A DNA stretch of 64,000 nt from Janthinobacterium sp. J1-1 (GCF_030944405.1 NZ_CP132339.1:4712001-4776000); one strand, 5' to 3'. Numbered from the stretch's first letter, positions 43,600 to 52,449 are shown. Numbers and translations are program-made. Notes: a model not told the origin generated them from the letters alone.

Positions 43600-44688
43600 A
43601 TGAAAGACAAGCCAGCCATTCCGCAAGCCCGACAGGGCCAGGCCCCGGCCAAATTGCAGCGCGACGAGTTCCATTTGCAATTCGTGCGTTCGTTTGCCGA
43701 TCCCACCTTCGACAAGGTGCGCGAGGCGCTGGGCCAGGTGGAAGACGTGGCGTGGAGCAATTACGAGCAAGGCCGCAAGGCGCCCGTCACGCAAAAAGCG
43801 GGCCCGGGCTTTGCCGACCCCGACTACGATCTGTCGGTGGAATGGAAGGAAACCCACGACCGTCTGCTCGCTGCGGAACAGCGCCAGAAAGACCCGGCCA
43901 CGCCGTCGCGCGTGCTGCTGATCTGCGCCTCGGCGCGCAACGATGGTTCCTGCCCCGGCGAAATCTCGAAGACCTGGCGCATGAATCTGTGGGCGCGCGA
44001 GATCCTCGAAGCCGAGGGCATCGAAGTGGACTTGCTGGACCTGAGCCTGCTGACGTCCTCGTACGATTTGCACATTCACCCGTGCAAGGGCTGCGCCTCG
44101 ACCGCCATGCCGCTGTGCCACTGGCCGTGCAGCTGCTATCCGAACCATGGCGAACGGCAAGTCAACGACTGGATGGCCAAGATCTACGAACAATGGACGG
44201 CGGCGCATGGCGTGATCATCATGACGCCCGTCTACTGGTACCAGACGCCGGGCGTGCTCAAGCAGATGATAGACCGCCTGGTCTGCGCCGATGGCGGCAA
44301 TCCCGACCCCACCTCCACGCATGGCAAGAAGGCGGTCGAAGCGAAGGCGCTGGAATTGCAGGGATGGAATTACCCCAAGCACCTGGCCGGGCGCGCCTAT
44401 GGCCTGGTGGTACATGGCGACGTGGCCGGTATCGAAGGCGTGCGGCGCGGGCTGTCGGACTGGCTGGACTGGATGGGCCTGGTCGCGGCCGGCGCCAAGG
44501 CGCGGCTGGACCGCTTTATCGGCTACTACGAAAGCTATGCGCAAAGCCATGAAACCCTGGACCGCGACTTGGCGATGCAGGAAGAAGTGCGCAACGTGGC
44601 GCGCGCCGTGGCCGAGGCCGTCAAGCGGCAACGCGCTGGCACCCTTGCGCCGGCCGATGCGGGCCTGACGCCGCCACGGCCAAAATAA
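43600..44688 (+). CDS. Flavodoxin-fold NAD(P)H-dependent oxidoreductase (FMN reductase type)
   Basis: The 362-residue protein has a flavodoxin-like domain (about 100-300) with the FMN phosphate loop VLLICASARNDGSCPGEISKT, the active-site segment MTPVYWYQTPGVLKQMIDR, and cysteine motifs HPCKGCAST and CHWPCSCYPNHG that are unusual and could bind an iron-sulphur cluster or zinc. The start at 43600 has AGGAGCC before it. It is divergent from the XRE-cupin regulator, which probably controls it. The substrate could be a quinone, azo or flavin compound. Confidence 0.8.
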   Translation: MKDKPAIPQARQGQAPAKLQRDEFHLQFVRSFADPTFDKVREALGQVEDVAWSNYEQGRKAPVTQKAGPGFADPDYDLSVEWKETHDRLLAAEQRQKDPATPSRVLLICASARNDGSCPGEISKTWRMNLWAREILEAEGIEVDLLDLSLLTSSYDLHIHPCKGCASTAMPLCHWPCSCYPNHGERQVNDWMAKIYEQWTAAHGVIIMTPVYWYQTPGVLKQMIDRLVCADGGNPDPTSTHGKKAVEAKALELQGWNYPKHLAGRAYGLVVHGDVAGIEGVRRGLSDWLDWMGLVAAGAKARLDRFIGYYESYAQSHETLDRDLAMQEEVRNVARAVAEAVKRQRAGTLAPADAGLTPPRPK

Positions 44689-44758
44689 GAGGAAGCGGCC
44701 CGGCCAGCCGCAAAACTTCGTACAATAGGGGCTGGCCGATTTTTCCTTCAGGTATCCC

Positions 44759-45406
44759 ATGCATTTCTCGAACTGGCTGCTGTTTTGCGGCGTTGCCCTG
44801 CTTGTCACGTTTTCGCCCGGCCCGGCCGTGCTGTTGGCCATCTCGAATGCGATCGCCGTCGGCCCGCGCCGCGCCATGGTCAGCAGCCTGGGCAATGGCG
44901 TGGGACTGTTCATTATTTCCGGCGTGGCAATGGCCGGCATGGGCGTGGTGCTGGCTACCTCGGCCACCGCCTTCATGCTGCTGAAACTGGCTGGCGCCCT
45001 GTACCTGGTCTACCTGGGCATCAGGCAATGGCGCAGCAAGACCAGCATTGTCGCCGCGGCCGAAGTCTCTCAACAGCCGCGCGCGGCCAATCCGTATTCG
45101 AACTGGAAACTGTTCCGCCAGGGCCTGACAGTGGCGCTGACGAATCCGAAAGCCATCCTGTTCTTCTCGGCCCTGTTTCCGCAATTTATTACGCCAGGCG
45201 AGCCGGTCGGCATCCAGTTCGCCGTGCTGACCACCTCGTTTGTCGCCTGCGCCATGCTGGCCCATCTGTTCTACGCCACCCTGGCGCGCCTGCTGAAAAG
45301 CCAGCTGGCCAGCCCCGGCCGCGCCAGGCTGTTCAACCGCATCTCGGGCGGCGCCTTCGTGCTGCTGGGCCTGAGTTTGTTGCGCCTGCGCAGCAAAGCG
45401 GCTTAA
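44759..45406 (+). CDS. LysE/RhtB-family translocator
   Basis: The 215-residue membrane protein has five or six helices and the LysE family signature FSPGPAVLLAISNAIAVGPRRAM with later LAGALYLVYLGIRQW. A second typical block is ALTNPKAILFFSALFPQFI. These exporters expel amino acids such as homoserine lactone or lysine. It converges with the alpha/beta hydrolase gene, overlapping it by four bases. Substrate unknown. Confidence 0.88.
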   Translation: MHFSNWLLFCGVALLVTFSPGPAVLLAISNAIAVGPRRAMVSSLGNGVGLFIISGVAMAGMGVVLATSATAFMLLKLAGALYLVYLGIRQWRSKTSIVAAAEVSQQPRAANPYSNWKLFRQGLTVALTNPKAILFFSALFPQFITPGEPVGIQFAVLTTSFVACAMLAHLFYATLARLLKSQLASPGRARLFNRISGGAFVLLGLSLLRLRSKAA

Positions 45407-46164
45407 TCGCCCAGGAACGCCTCGATGCTGGCCGCCAGCGCCAGCGGGGTTTCATTCATCGGATAGTGGCCCGCGTTGTCCAGCACCTCCAGCCTCGCTT
45501 GCGGGTACCACGCCAGATAAGTGCGGCGCATCAGGGCCGCATCGAAACGCGGGTCGTGCCGCCCCACCAGCGCCAGCAAGGGAAAGTCCAGCCTGGCCTG
45601 TTTGACTTCTCCGCTGAAATCCGTGTCGCTCCAGGCGAGAAAATACTTGGCAAACGCGGCCGGGTCGGCGCTGGCCCAGGAGTAGCCAGCTTTCCAGTCC
45701 AGCCAGGCCGCCGATAAACGCCCACCCGTGCTGCGGTCGATGATTGCCCGCCGCGACTGCAAGCTGCCGGCCGCCTCCATGAACAGCGCACGCGCCGCGT
45801 CGTCAAACGCCACGCCGCAACTGGGCACCGGCGCAAGCGCCACCAGCTGGCGCAAGCGCCCCGGGGCCAGCAGCGCCAGCCTTTCCATCGCCATGCCGCC
45901 CATCGAGTGGCCGATCACGCTGAAGGTGGCAAGGCCCAAGCTGTCCGCCAGCGCCAGCGCATCGCGCGCGATTTCCTCGATGGTGCAGTCGCCGGCCGCG
46001 CCGCGCATGCAGCCATAGCCACGGCTGTCCATGAAGAAATAGCTGCATCGATGACCGTCCAGCCCCGCTTCCATCGGGGCAAACGCCCGCGCGTCGCCAA
46101 ACCAGCCGTGCAGCACGATCACGGCGTGCGCGCCCTTGCCGTAGCGGTGATAGGTGTTGACCAT
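45403..46164 (-). CDS. Alpha/beta hydrolase
   Basis: The 253-residue enzyme has the oxyanion loop HGWFGDARAF, the nucleophile elbow GHSMGG with catalytic Ser, an acid in VGRHDPRF and the terminal His in NAGHYPMNE, so the triad is complete. The start at 46164 has AAAGG seven bases before it; a TTG five codons earlier is possible. It is divergent from the AraC regulator at 46250, which might control it. The likely substrates are esters or related small compounds. Confidence 0.88.
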   Translation of the reverse strand: MVNTYHRYGKGAHAVIVLHGWFGDARAFAPMEAGLDGHRCSYFFMDSRGYGCMRGAAGDCTIEEIARDALALADSLGLATFSVIGHSMGGMAMERLALLAPGRLRQLVALAPVPSCGVAFDDAARALFMEAAGSLQSRRAIIDRSTGGRLSAAWLDWKAGYSWASADPAAFAKYFLAWSDTDFSGEVKQARLDFPLLALVGRHDPRFDAALMRRTYLAWYPQARLEVLDNAGHYPMNETPLALAASIEAFLGD

Positions 46165-46249
46165 ATGATTGCCTTTCAAATCGACGATGGTAAGGGCGAC
46201 AACGTCGGCCTGCTACCGATAAAAGGTCAAATACTGTAGAGTTTGGGCC

Positions 46250-47008
46250 ATGAGCGATTTTTATACGGAAGTGCCACGCGAACTGATCGCAAGCAGGCGA
46301 GACCATGCGGCCGGCACGCAGTTTCCCAGGCACCGGCATGCGCGCGGCCAGTTTGCCTGTGCGGCCAGCGGCGCCATCAGCGTGCATACGCCGGAAGGCA
46401 ACTGGCTGGTACCGCCGCGCGGCGCCTGCTGGCTGCCGCCGGGCATGGAACACGGTATGCGCATGCATGGCCAGGTGACCATGCTGAATGTTTTTGCCGA
46501 CGCAGCCGCCATCGCCAGGCTCCGGCTACCGTCAGGCTGCCGGGTGCTCGACACCACGCCGCTATTGCGCCAGCTGCTCGATGAAGCGGTCAGAACAGAT
46601 CCGCTGTACGCGCCGGACTCGCGCGCGGGCCGGCTGATGGCCTTGCTGCTCGATGAAATTGCCGCCATGCCGGCGCTGCCGTTGAATGCGCCGCTGCCGC
46701 ACGATGCGCGGCTGGCGCGCCTGTGCACCGGCCTGCTTCAGCAGCCCCATCTGCATGACGACCTCGATGCCGTGGCGAATACGGCCGGCATGAGCCGGCG
46801 CACTTTTACCCGCCTGTTCCGCGCCCAGACGGGCCTCGGCTTTGCGCAGTGGCGCCAGCAAGCCTGCCTGCTGGCGGCGATTGCGCGCCTGGCCGACGGG
46901 CAGGCCGTCACCCGCGTGGCGCTGGACCTCGGTTATGCCAGCCCCAGCGCCTTTACGGCCGCATTTCGCCGTGTGCTGGGAACGGTGCCCAGCGCATACA
47001 ATCCTTAG
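46250..47008 (+). CDS. AraC-family regulator with cupin-like N-terminus
   Basis: The 252-residue protein starts with a short cupin-type sensor region (GTQFPRHRHARGQFACAASG, WLPPGMEHGMRMHG) and ends with the two AraC helix-turn-helices (DDLDAVANTAGMSRRTFTRLF and TRVALDLGYASPSAFTAAFRR). It is 86 bases from the divergent alpha/beta hydrolase and overlaps the convergent CAT-like gene by four bases. Proteins of this layout often control neighbouring exporters or metabolic genes. Confidence 0.88.
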   Translation: MSDFYTEVPRELIASRRDHAAGTQFPRHRHARGQFACAASGAISVHTPEGNWLVPPRGACWLPPGMEHGMRMHGQVTMLNVFADAAAIARLRLPSGCRVLDTTPLLRQLLDEAVRTDPLYAPDSRAGRLMALLLDEIAAMPALPLNAPLPHDARLARLCTGLLQQPHLHDDLDAVANTAGMSRRTFTRLFRAQTGLGFAQWRQQACLLAAIARLADGQAVTRVALDLGYASPSAFTAAFRRVLGTVPSAYNP

Positions 47009-47643
47009 GCGATCAGCCCGGCAATACGCTGCGCGATCGCCTGCGCCAGCTTCTGGATATGGTAGCCGTCGACAAAGCCGTGGTGGGCCTGCACCGAAAA
47101 CGGCACCGCCATGCGGCCATCGACGCCCGGGCCAAACTTGCCCCAGCTAATGCACGGAATATCGGCGTCGCCGTGGCGGTAGACCGGGTGCTCGATGGCG
47201 CGCAGGTCGAGCCACGGCAGGCTGGTAATAAAGATATTGTGGCGCTGCTCGCGCACGCTCTCGCCTTCGCCGGTATTGATCAGCTTGGCTGAAGCTTCGG
47301 CGATGCGCTTGGCGTCCAGGCTGCGGGCGATAAACAGGTCGAGCTGGTCCGTCATCTCGAAGCGCGTATAGTTCAGGTTGTCGTCCGCATTGATGACGGT
47401 GTAGGAAGCGGGAAAGTCATCGATCTTGATGACTTCGCCGTCCAGGATGCGGTACATGAAGTTGTCGCTTTGCTTGACCGTGTTCAGCACGCAATACAGG
47501 AAAAAGTGGAACACGGGAATCTGGCGCGCCTTGCACCAGGGCCGGAAGTCCGGCACGTCGAGCAGGAAATTGATATTGACCAGGGGATTTTCAAACGAGC
47601 TGAACAGCTCATAGCGGTCGCGCCGCTTTTCAAAATTTTTCAT
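47005..47643 (-). CDS. Chloramphenicol acetyltransferase-like protein (CAT type A fold)
   Basis: The 212-residue protein has the CAT active-site motif HHGFVDGYHI near its C-terminus, with the catalytic His and conserved Asp, and family blocks such as FSSFENPLVNINFLLDV and FHFFLYCVLNTVKQ. Length and layout match type A CATs. Chromosomal CAT-like proteins are often not resistance enzymes, so the acceptor is open. The ATG at 47643 gives the usual start KNFEKRRDRYELF; the frame extends 17 codons further. It follows the ClpP-like gene by a gap of 52 bases on the same strand side. Confidence 0.82.
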   Translation of the reverse strand: MKNFEKRRDRYELFSSFENPLVNINFLLDVPDFRPWCKARQIPVFHFFLYCVLNTVKQSDNFMYRILDGEVIKIDDFPASYTVINADDNLNYTRFEMTDQLDLFIARSLDAKRIAEASAKLINTGEGESVREQRHNIFITSLPWLDLRAIEHPVYRHGDADIPCISWGKFGPGVDGRMAVPFSVQAHHGFVDGYHIQKLAQAIAQRIAGLIA

Positions 47644-47694
47644 GCGGCGAGTGTAGACGATGGATGCGCTGGCGGGCAAGCCCGGCAGGATCAT

Positions 47695-48420
47695 CTATTG
47701 CCTGTCGACCGGGATCGTCACAAACACCATCTTGCGCGAGGCGCTGCCCGGTTTCCACGGCGGGTTGATGACCGAGATATCGCGCACGCCCAGCCGGGCA
47801 AAGTCGTCCAGGCTATAGGTCCAGCCCGCCGCATTCGGGTTCGCCTTGACGAATTGGTCGTAGCGTTCGTTCTGGCCCAGCGAGCTGATATCGGCGCGCA
47901 CGCCCAATTGCTCGAAATATTGCGCTTCGCGGCGGCCACCCTGGCTGCTGATGCCGGCGATCTGCGCCATGAACGCCTTCTGTTCCTCGGCGGACAAGGC
48001 GTCATAGATCTTCCGGGCACTCTCGTCCAGAGTCAGTTTCTCGAGCTTCCCCGGCCCGCCGTGGTAGCCAATCATGGCGAAATTGCTGACGATCTTTTCG
48101 ATTCCCGCCGGGAAAACGTAATTGGCGCAGGACGACAGGCAGAACTCCATCACCCGGACATTGAGCTTGTGCGCGCGCACCCAGCTGCCCAGGTCCATGC
48201 CCGCATTGACCTCGCCGCCAGGGCTGCGGATCGACAGCACGGCCGGCTTGGCCGCGAGGCTGTCATACAGCGCAATCAGCTGCTGGTTCGCCTTTTGATT
48301 GATGGGGCCGACATATTCCAGCTGGCCATTGCTGAAGTAGACCTGGGTTGTCTCTTCCCCGGCCGCCATGGCCGGAGAGAAAAGCGCCAGCAGCGCGGCG
48401 CTGCACATCAAATTACGCAT
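47695..48420 (-). CDS. Secreted ClpP/crotonase-fold protein (SppA-like)
   Basis: The 241-residue protein has a signal peptide (RNLMCSAALLALFSPAMA) and a ClpP-like core. SIRSPGGEVNAGMDLGSWVRAHK corresponds to the oxyanion strand and following helix. FCLSSCANYVFPAG resembles the nucleophile turn (second Ser), and MIGYHGGPG follows where the catalytic His is expected. This is the pattern of NfeD/SppA-type serine proteases, here exported to the periplasm. The three cysteines are also typical of an exported protein. Substrate unknown. Confidence 0.65.
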   Translation of the reverse strand: MRNLMCSAALLALFSPAMAAGEETTQVYFSNGQLEYVGPINQKANQQLIALYDSLAAKPAVLSIRSPGGEVNAGMDLGSWVRAHKLNVRVMEFCLSSCANYVFPAGIEKIVSNFAMIGYHGGPGKLEKLTLDESARKIYDALSAEEQKAFMAQIAGISSQGGRREAQYFEQLGVRADISSLGQNERYDQFVKANPNAAGWTYSLDDFARLGVRDISVINPPWKPGSASRKMVFVTIPVDRQ

Positions 48421-48465
48421 CAAAAACCACCATATCAGGAAAGGAAATCAAAAACGGGCCCGGCA

Positions 48466-49680
48466 TCATGCCTGCAAATCCCGTTGCACGCGCCAGGCCA
48501 GCGGCAAGGTCAGCAGCAACATGGCGGCCAGCGCCAGCAAGGCCAGCGGTACACCGGTGGCGTCGCCGAGCGCGCCGAACAGCACCGGCGCGACCGCGCC
48601 GCCGCCAATGCTGCCCGTATAGAACAGGGCGAAAGCCTGCTCGCGCTTGCCGGGCGCGGCCAGTTCCGGCACCATGCCGTACAACACCGACGAGGTGCCG
48701 TTCAGCGCCAGGCCCAGCAAGGGCAGCATGGCCATGATGGCGGCCAGCGGCAGCCACAGCGCCAGCACGATCAACAGCGACGTCATCGATTCGGTCAGCC
48801 AGACGGTCTTCATCATGCCGATGCGCGCCTCCAGATAGCCGCACAGCAACTTGCCGAAAGCACCGCCGACGAACAGCAGCGACAAAGCCACGCCGATGCC
48901 CGCCGTGCCGGCGCCCTTGCTTTTCAGCAGGAATGGCAGAAAGGTGAGAAAACCCATGCGCACGGCGCTGTCGAGCGTGCCGGTCGCCAGCAGCGCATGA
49001 AAGCCGCCCCGGGCATCCTTGCCGGCGATGGCTTTGCGCACGGCTTGCTGGCTGGCCCGCAGCTCTTCCGGCTTGGGCAACAGCCACCACAGCAAGGCGG
49101 CGGCGGCCAGGCCCAGCAGCCCCAGCAGGCCGACGCTGGCCTGCCAGCTGCATACCAGCAGCAGCAAGCCGACCAGGGCCGGGATCAGGGTCTTGCCGAT
49201 ATCGCCGGCGAAATTGTATTGCGACAGCGCCTCCTTCACGCCGCCGCCCGCCTCGTGCGTGTCGGTGACGATCGACGAGGCCAGCGGATGCTGCACGCTG
49301 GCGCCCAGGCCGCCCAGCAGCAGCGCCAGCAGCAATACCGCCAGGCCACCGGCCAGCCCCGCCAGCAGATAGGCCAGGCCCGCCAGCGCCGTGCCCGCCA
49401 CCAGCATGCGTTCGCGTCCCCAGCGCTTGGCCAGGCGGCTGGCCAGCAGCTGGAAACCGGCCATCATGCCCGAATACGATGCGCGCAACAGCCCCACCAT
49501 GGCGTAACTGAGGGCAAACTGGGCCTGCCACAGCGGCAGCAGGACATAGATCGCATCCGTCAGGCCGTCGTGCACGGCGTGCGCGCCGCAGGCGGCAAAC
49601 AGCGAGCGCCGGCGCATGGATTTTTCCGCACCCGCGGTGGCGGATATCGAAACAAGCGCTGCGGCGGGCGTATCAGTCAT
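48466..49680 (-). CDS. MFS transporter, fosmidomycin-resistance (Fsr) like
   Basis: The 404-residue protein has twelve membrane helices. The first helix region AHAVHDGLTDAIYVLLPLWQ matches the H-x-x-x-D pattern of Fsr-type exporters, and HPLASSIVTDTHEAGGGVKEAL is also seen in that group. It probably expels a drug-like compound. It is 45 bases upstream of the ClpP-like gene on the same strand; the two may share an mRNA but have no obvious link in function. Confidence 0.8.
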   Translation of the reverse strand: MTDTPAAALVSISATAGAEKSMRRRSLFAACGAHAVHDGLTDAIYVLLPLWQAQFALSYAMVGLLRASYSGMMAGFQLLASRLAKRWGRERMLVAGTALAGLAYLLAGLAGGLAVLLLALLLGGLGASVQHPLASSIVTDTHEAGGGVKEALSQYNFAGDIGKTLIPALVGLLLLVCSWQASVGLLGLLGLAAAALLWWLLPKPEELRASQQAVRKAIAGKDARGGFHALLATGTLDSAVRMGFLTFLPFLLKSKGAGTAGIGVALSLLFVGGAFGKLLCGYLEARIGMMKTVWLTESMTSLLIVLALWLPLAAIMAMLPLLGLALNGTSSVLYGMVPELAAPGKREQAFALFYTGSIGGGAVAPVLFGALGDATGVPLALLALAAMLLLTLPLAWRVQRDLQA

Positions 49681-49775
49681 GGCCTGGCATGAAGAAGATC
49701 GAGGGCTTGCCAGTCTACACCCTGCCCGGTGCCGCTGTCACGATGGCTGTTGCCGGCCGCAATAGCAATGGCCGC

Positions 49776-50051
49776 TTATCTGGCCATGCCATCCTTCTTC
49801 ATCTCGTCTTTTTTCATTTCATCTTTTTTCATCATGCCGTCCTTGGCCATGGCATCTTTTTTCATGTGCTTCTTCGGCATCGGCTTGGCCATGCCGTCTT
49901 TCCCCATGCCGTCCTTGTGCATGGCGTCCTTGAGCATGGCGTCGGCCGAGGCATCTTTCGCCATCGGGTCTTTCTTCATGGCATCCTGGGCCAGGGCGGC
50001 GCCCGACATGAAGATGGCGGTGGCGATAATGGCGGTGATGGTGGTTTTCAT
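49776..50051 (-). CDS. Secreted pentapeptide MXKDX repeat protein
   Basis: The 91-residue protein has a signal peptide (TITAIIATAIFMSGAALAQ) and then about twelve repeats of M-[KA]-K-D-[AEGP], a charged low-complexity array. This is the MXKDX repeat family of proteobacteria, often found with DUF1223 or sigma-F type genes. It is expected in the periplasm, possibly for metal or stress binding through Met and Asp. A purine-rich AAGGAATT precedes the ATG. It lies downstream of the Mo-oxidoreductase operon. Confidence 0.82.
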   Translation of the reverse strand: MKTTITAIIATAIFMSGAALAQDAMKKDPMAKDASADAMLKDAMHKDGMGKDGMAKPMPKKHMKKDAMAKDGMMKKDEMKKDEMKKDGMAR

Positions 50052-50140
50052 GATAATTCCTTGTCTCGAGGTTGGATGGGCGAATGCCCGGGTTTGCTGC
50101 AGGTGCTGCCGTTTCTACTGCCGGTAATGCTGAAAAACTG

Positions 50141-50911
50141 TCAGGAACCGCCAAACCAGTTATAACCCTGGTCTTCCCAATACCCTCCCGGATAGGTATT
50201 GGTGACGAAAATGGCCTGCACATGCTTGGGATTCTTGTAGCCAAGCTTGGTCGGCATGCGCAGCTTCATGGGATAACCGTACTTGGGCGGCAGCGGCTGC
50301 CCGTCCCAGCTCAGCGCCATGATGGTTTGCGGATGCAGGGCGGTGGCCATGTCGATGCTGGTGAAGTAGTCGTCGGCGCACTTGAAGCCGATGTATTTCG
50401 CCGTCTTGTCGGCGCCGACCAGATCAAGGAAATGGGCGAACGGCACGCCGCCCCACTTGCCGATGGCACTCCAGCCTTCCACGCAGATATGGCGCGTGAC
50501 CTGCGTCTGCTGCGGCAAGGCGCGCAGTTGCGGCAGGCCCCATGGCTTTTTGTTCGCCACCAGGCCACTCAATTCCAGGCGCCAGGCGTCACCGTCGACC
50601 TGCTCCACGTCATCCTCGCCGTAATAGGCATTGAACGGGAACGGCCGGGTGATCATGGAATCGGGATACGTCGGCGCCAGCCTGGACGGGTCGAACAGCC
50701 AGCCTTGCACCCGGTCATTGAAGCGCGACACCGTCGCCAGGGCGGCGTCCACGCTGGCCTGGTCGCTGATATTGCAGCCAGTCAGCAAGGACAGGCCGCC
50801 CAGGCTCAGGCTGCGCTGCAGGAATTGCCGCCGCGACGGTTGCGCGACCTGGCGCAGGGCGTCGGCCAGCATGGCCTGGCCTTGCTGGTGCACGATAATG
50901 GTTTTTTTCAT
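50141..50911 (-). CDS. Molybdopterin-dependent oxidoreductase (sulfite oxidase/MsrP fold), exported
   Basis: The 256-residue protein has a Tat-type signal (SRRQFLQRS) followed by LLTGC, which could also be a lipobox. The catalytic domain is of the oxidoreductase molybdopterin-binding type: RHICVEGWSAIGKWGG holds the Cys that binds Mo. Unlike full sulfite oxidases there is no dimerisation domain. With the adjacent cytochrome b561-type protein it probably forms a periplasmic redox couple similar in logic to MsrPQ, which repairs methionine sulfoxide. The pair follows DUF1223 under the sigma-F promoter. Confidence 0.85.
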   Translation of the reverse strand: MKKTIIVHQQGQAMLADALRQVAQPSRRQFLQRSLSLGGLSLLTGCNISDQASVDAALATVSRFNDRVQGWLFDPSRLAPTYPDSMITRPFPFNAYYGEDDVEQVDGDAWRLELSGLVANKKPWGLPQLRALPQQTQVTRHICVEGWSAIGKWGGVPFAHFLDLVGADKTAKYIGFKCADDYFTSIDMATALHPQTIMALSWDGQPLPPKYGYPMKLRMPTKLGYKNPKHVQAIFVTNTYPGGYWEDQGYNWFGGS

Positions 50912-50923
50912 GATGTGTGACTC

Positions 50924-51529
50924 CTAACGTCCGCGCAGCATGGCGAGCAAGGTGCGCGGCACCAGCGCCACCATCACCAGGTGCACCACCACAAAGCCCA
51001 CCAGCGCCGCCATGGCGAAAAAATGCACGCGGCGCGCGCTCTCGTAGCCACCCAGCAGCTCGCGCAGCAGAGGAAACTGCACCGATTTCCACAGCACCAG
51101 TCCAGACAGCACCAGCAGCACGCAGTCCAGCATGACGAACAGATAGGCGGCGCGCTGGACCATGTTGTAATGGCGCGGATCAGCATGGGCCAGCTTGCCC
51201 CGCAGCGCGGCGGACATGTCCCGCAGCAGTGCCCCTGGCGACAGGGGAAAGAACTGGCGACGCAGCCGTCCGGTGGCGATATTGATGAGCAGATACAGCG
51301 CGCCGTTGGCAAGCAACAGCCACATGGCGGCGAAATGCCATTGCAGCGCGCCGCCCAGCCAGCCACCCAGGGTGAGCGCGCGCGGCAGTTCAAACGGAAA
51401 GAACGGCGCCGCGTTATAAATGCGCCAGCCGCTGGCGGCCAGCAGCACCACGGCCATCGCATTGAGCCAGTGCGTCAGGCGCAGCCAGGCGGGGTGTATC
51501 ACGGCGCCACTTGCGGCATGGGCGGCCAT
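50924..51529 (-). CDS. Cytochrome b561-type membrane protein
   Basis: The 201-residue protein has four or five helices and a Ni/Fe-hydrogenase b-type cytochrome (cyt b561_bact) layout: LRLTHWLNAMAVVLLAASG with a haem-ligand His near the start, then LQWHFAAMWLLL, and FFAMAALVGFVVVHLVMV at the end. It passes electrons from quinol to the Mo protein encoded next. The ATG at 51529 overlaps the DUF1223 stop (TGATG). The frame extends further upstream but inside the DUF1223 gene. Confidence 0.82.
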   Translation of the reverse strand: MAAHAASGAVIHPAWLRLTHWLNAMAVVLLAASGWRIYNAAPFFPFELPRALTLGGWLGGALQWHFAAMWLLLANGALYLLINIATGRLRRQFFPLSPGALLRDMSAALRGKLAHADPRHYNMVQRAAYLFVMLDCVLLVLSGLVLWKSVQFPLLRELLGGYESARRVHFFAMAALVGFVVVHLVMVALVPRTLLAMLRGR

Positions 51530-52323
51530 CACAGCGCTCCCCGCGCGCAGGGCGTCATGCCGACGGCTTGCAAGATGGTGCTGCCTTCGACTTGCTGGAC
51601 AAATGCAACCGCCTGCAGCCGGTCCTGGCGCCAGCCCGGTGGCAGGCGTACTTCGCGGCGCAGGCTGGCGCGGCCCTGGTCCAGCGGCACCGGCCCCAGC
51701 CATAGCCGCACGGCCGCGTCATGGCGCAGGGTGGCGCCGCGGTTCGCGCCACGCAGCACTTGCGAGACGATGCCGCTTTCGCTGACGGCCAGGTACAACT
51801 TGCCGCCGGTGCGTCCATCGACGGCGGCCGCGTGCGCTTCGAGCAGCAGCTTGCCGTCCTGCCCCGGCATGGCCGACAGGCGCAGATTGACGGCGGCGGG
51901 CGTCGCATTGATGCGGGCAATGGCGGCCGGCAACTGCGCATCCCAGCCGCGCACCTCCTTGCCGCCGACAAAAAACTGCGGCGTGTACGCCACGTGGCGA
52001 GGCTGGTCACGCAGCAAGTCGGCCTGGCGTGCGTCGAACGGCGGCTGCGCCAGCGGATCGGCCCAGCCGATGCGGTCCCAGTAGGTGACATGCAGGGCCA
52101 GCGGCACCACCAGACCGGCCGCACCGGCTTCCTTGCGCAAGGCGTTCAGGCGCTGGTCGGCGGGCGGGCAGCTGGAGCAGCCTTCGCTGCTGTACAGTTC
52201 CACCAGCGCCGCCGTGCGGGGGCCGCTGGCCACTTCGCAGCGCGGCGCGGCGGCCGCCTGCGCCGCCATGGCCGACAGCAGGATGGGTACAACAGTTGCT
52301 GCCAGGCGGTGCTTGATATTCAT
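51529..52323 (-). CDS. DUF1223 secreted thioredoxin-like protein
   Basis: The 264-residue protein has a signal peptide (ATVVPILLSAMAAQAAAA) and the DUF1223 domain: VELYSSEGCSSCPPADQRLN carries a CSSC redox pair in a thioredoxin-like fold, followed by HVTYWDRIGWADPLAQPPFD and TPQFFVGGKEVRGWD. The family is of unknown function but often sits beside sigma-F genes. It heads a minus-strand operon with the cytochrome and Mo-oxidoreductase, downstream of the predicted sigma-F promoter. Confidence 0.85.
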   Translation of the reverse strand: MNIKHRLAATVVPILLSAMAAQAAAAPRCEVASGPRTAALVELYSSEGCSSCPPADQRLNALRKEAGAAGLVVPLALHVTYWDRIGWADPLAQPPFDARQADLLRDQPRHVAYTPQFFVGGKEVRGWDAQLPAAIARINATPAAVNLRLSAMPGQDGKLLLEAHAAAVDGRTGGKLYLAVSESGIVSQVLRGANRGATLRHDAAVRLWLGPVPLDQGRASLRREVRLPPGWRQDRLQAVAFVQQVEGSTILQAVGMTPCARGAL

Positions 52324-52368
52324 GATGAGTAACCGTTATATTAAAAAAGAAGCGTGCTTGCCCGTCAA

Positions 52369-52394
52369 TTCGCCACGGCAGCTGGATTGGTTAC
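52369..52394 (-). promoter_or_regulatory. Predicted sigma-F type ECF promoter for the DUF1223 operon
   Basis: On the minus strand GTAACC (52394-52389), 16 bases, then CGAA (52372-52369) match the GTAACC-N16-CGAA motif reported for sigma-F of Caulobacter. It lies about 45 bases before the DUF1223 start, the right distance for a short leader. The sigma gene at 52450 reads the other way. The adjacent sigma-F/NrsF pair makes the match meaningful. Confidence 0.7.
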
Positions 52395-52449
52395 AGGCCC
52401 TGTCACTCTTTTTAAAAATATTTTCCACCGCCTGTCACCAAAGGCCTCC

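Noticed and set aside
47470..49692. A 740-codon plus-strand frame across three minus-strand genes
   Set aside because: Its translation is a Gln/Arg/His-rich antisense artefact and the three genes below it have strong family motifs.
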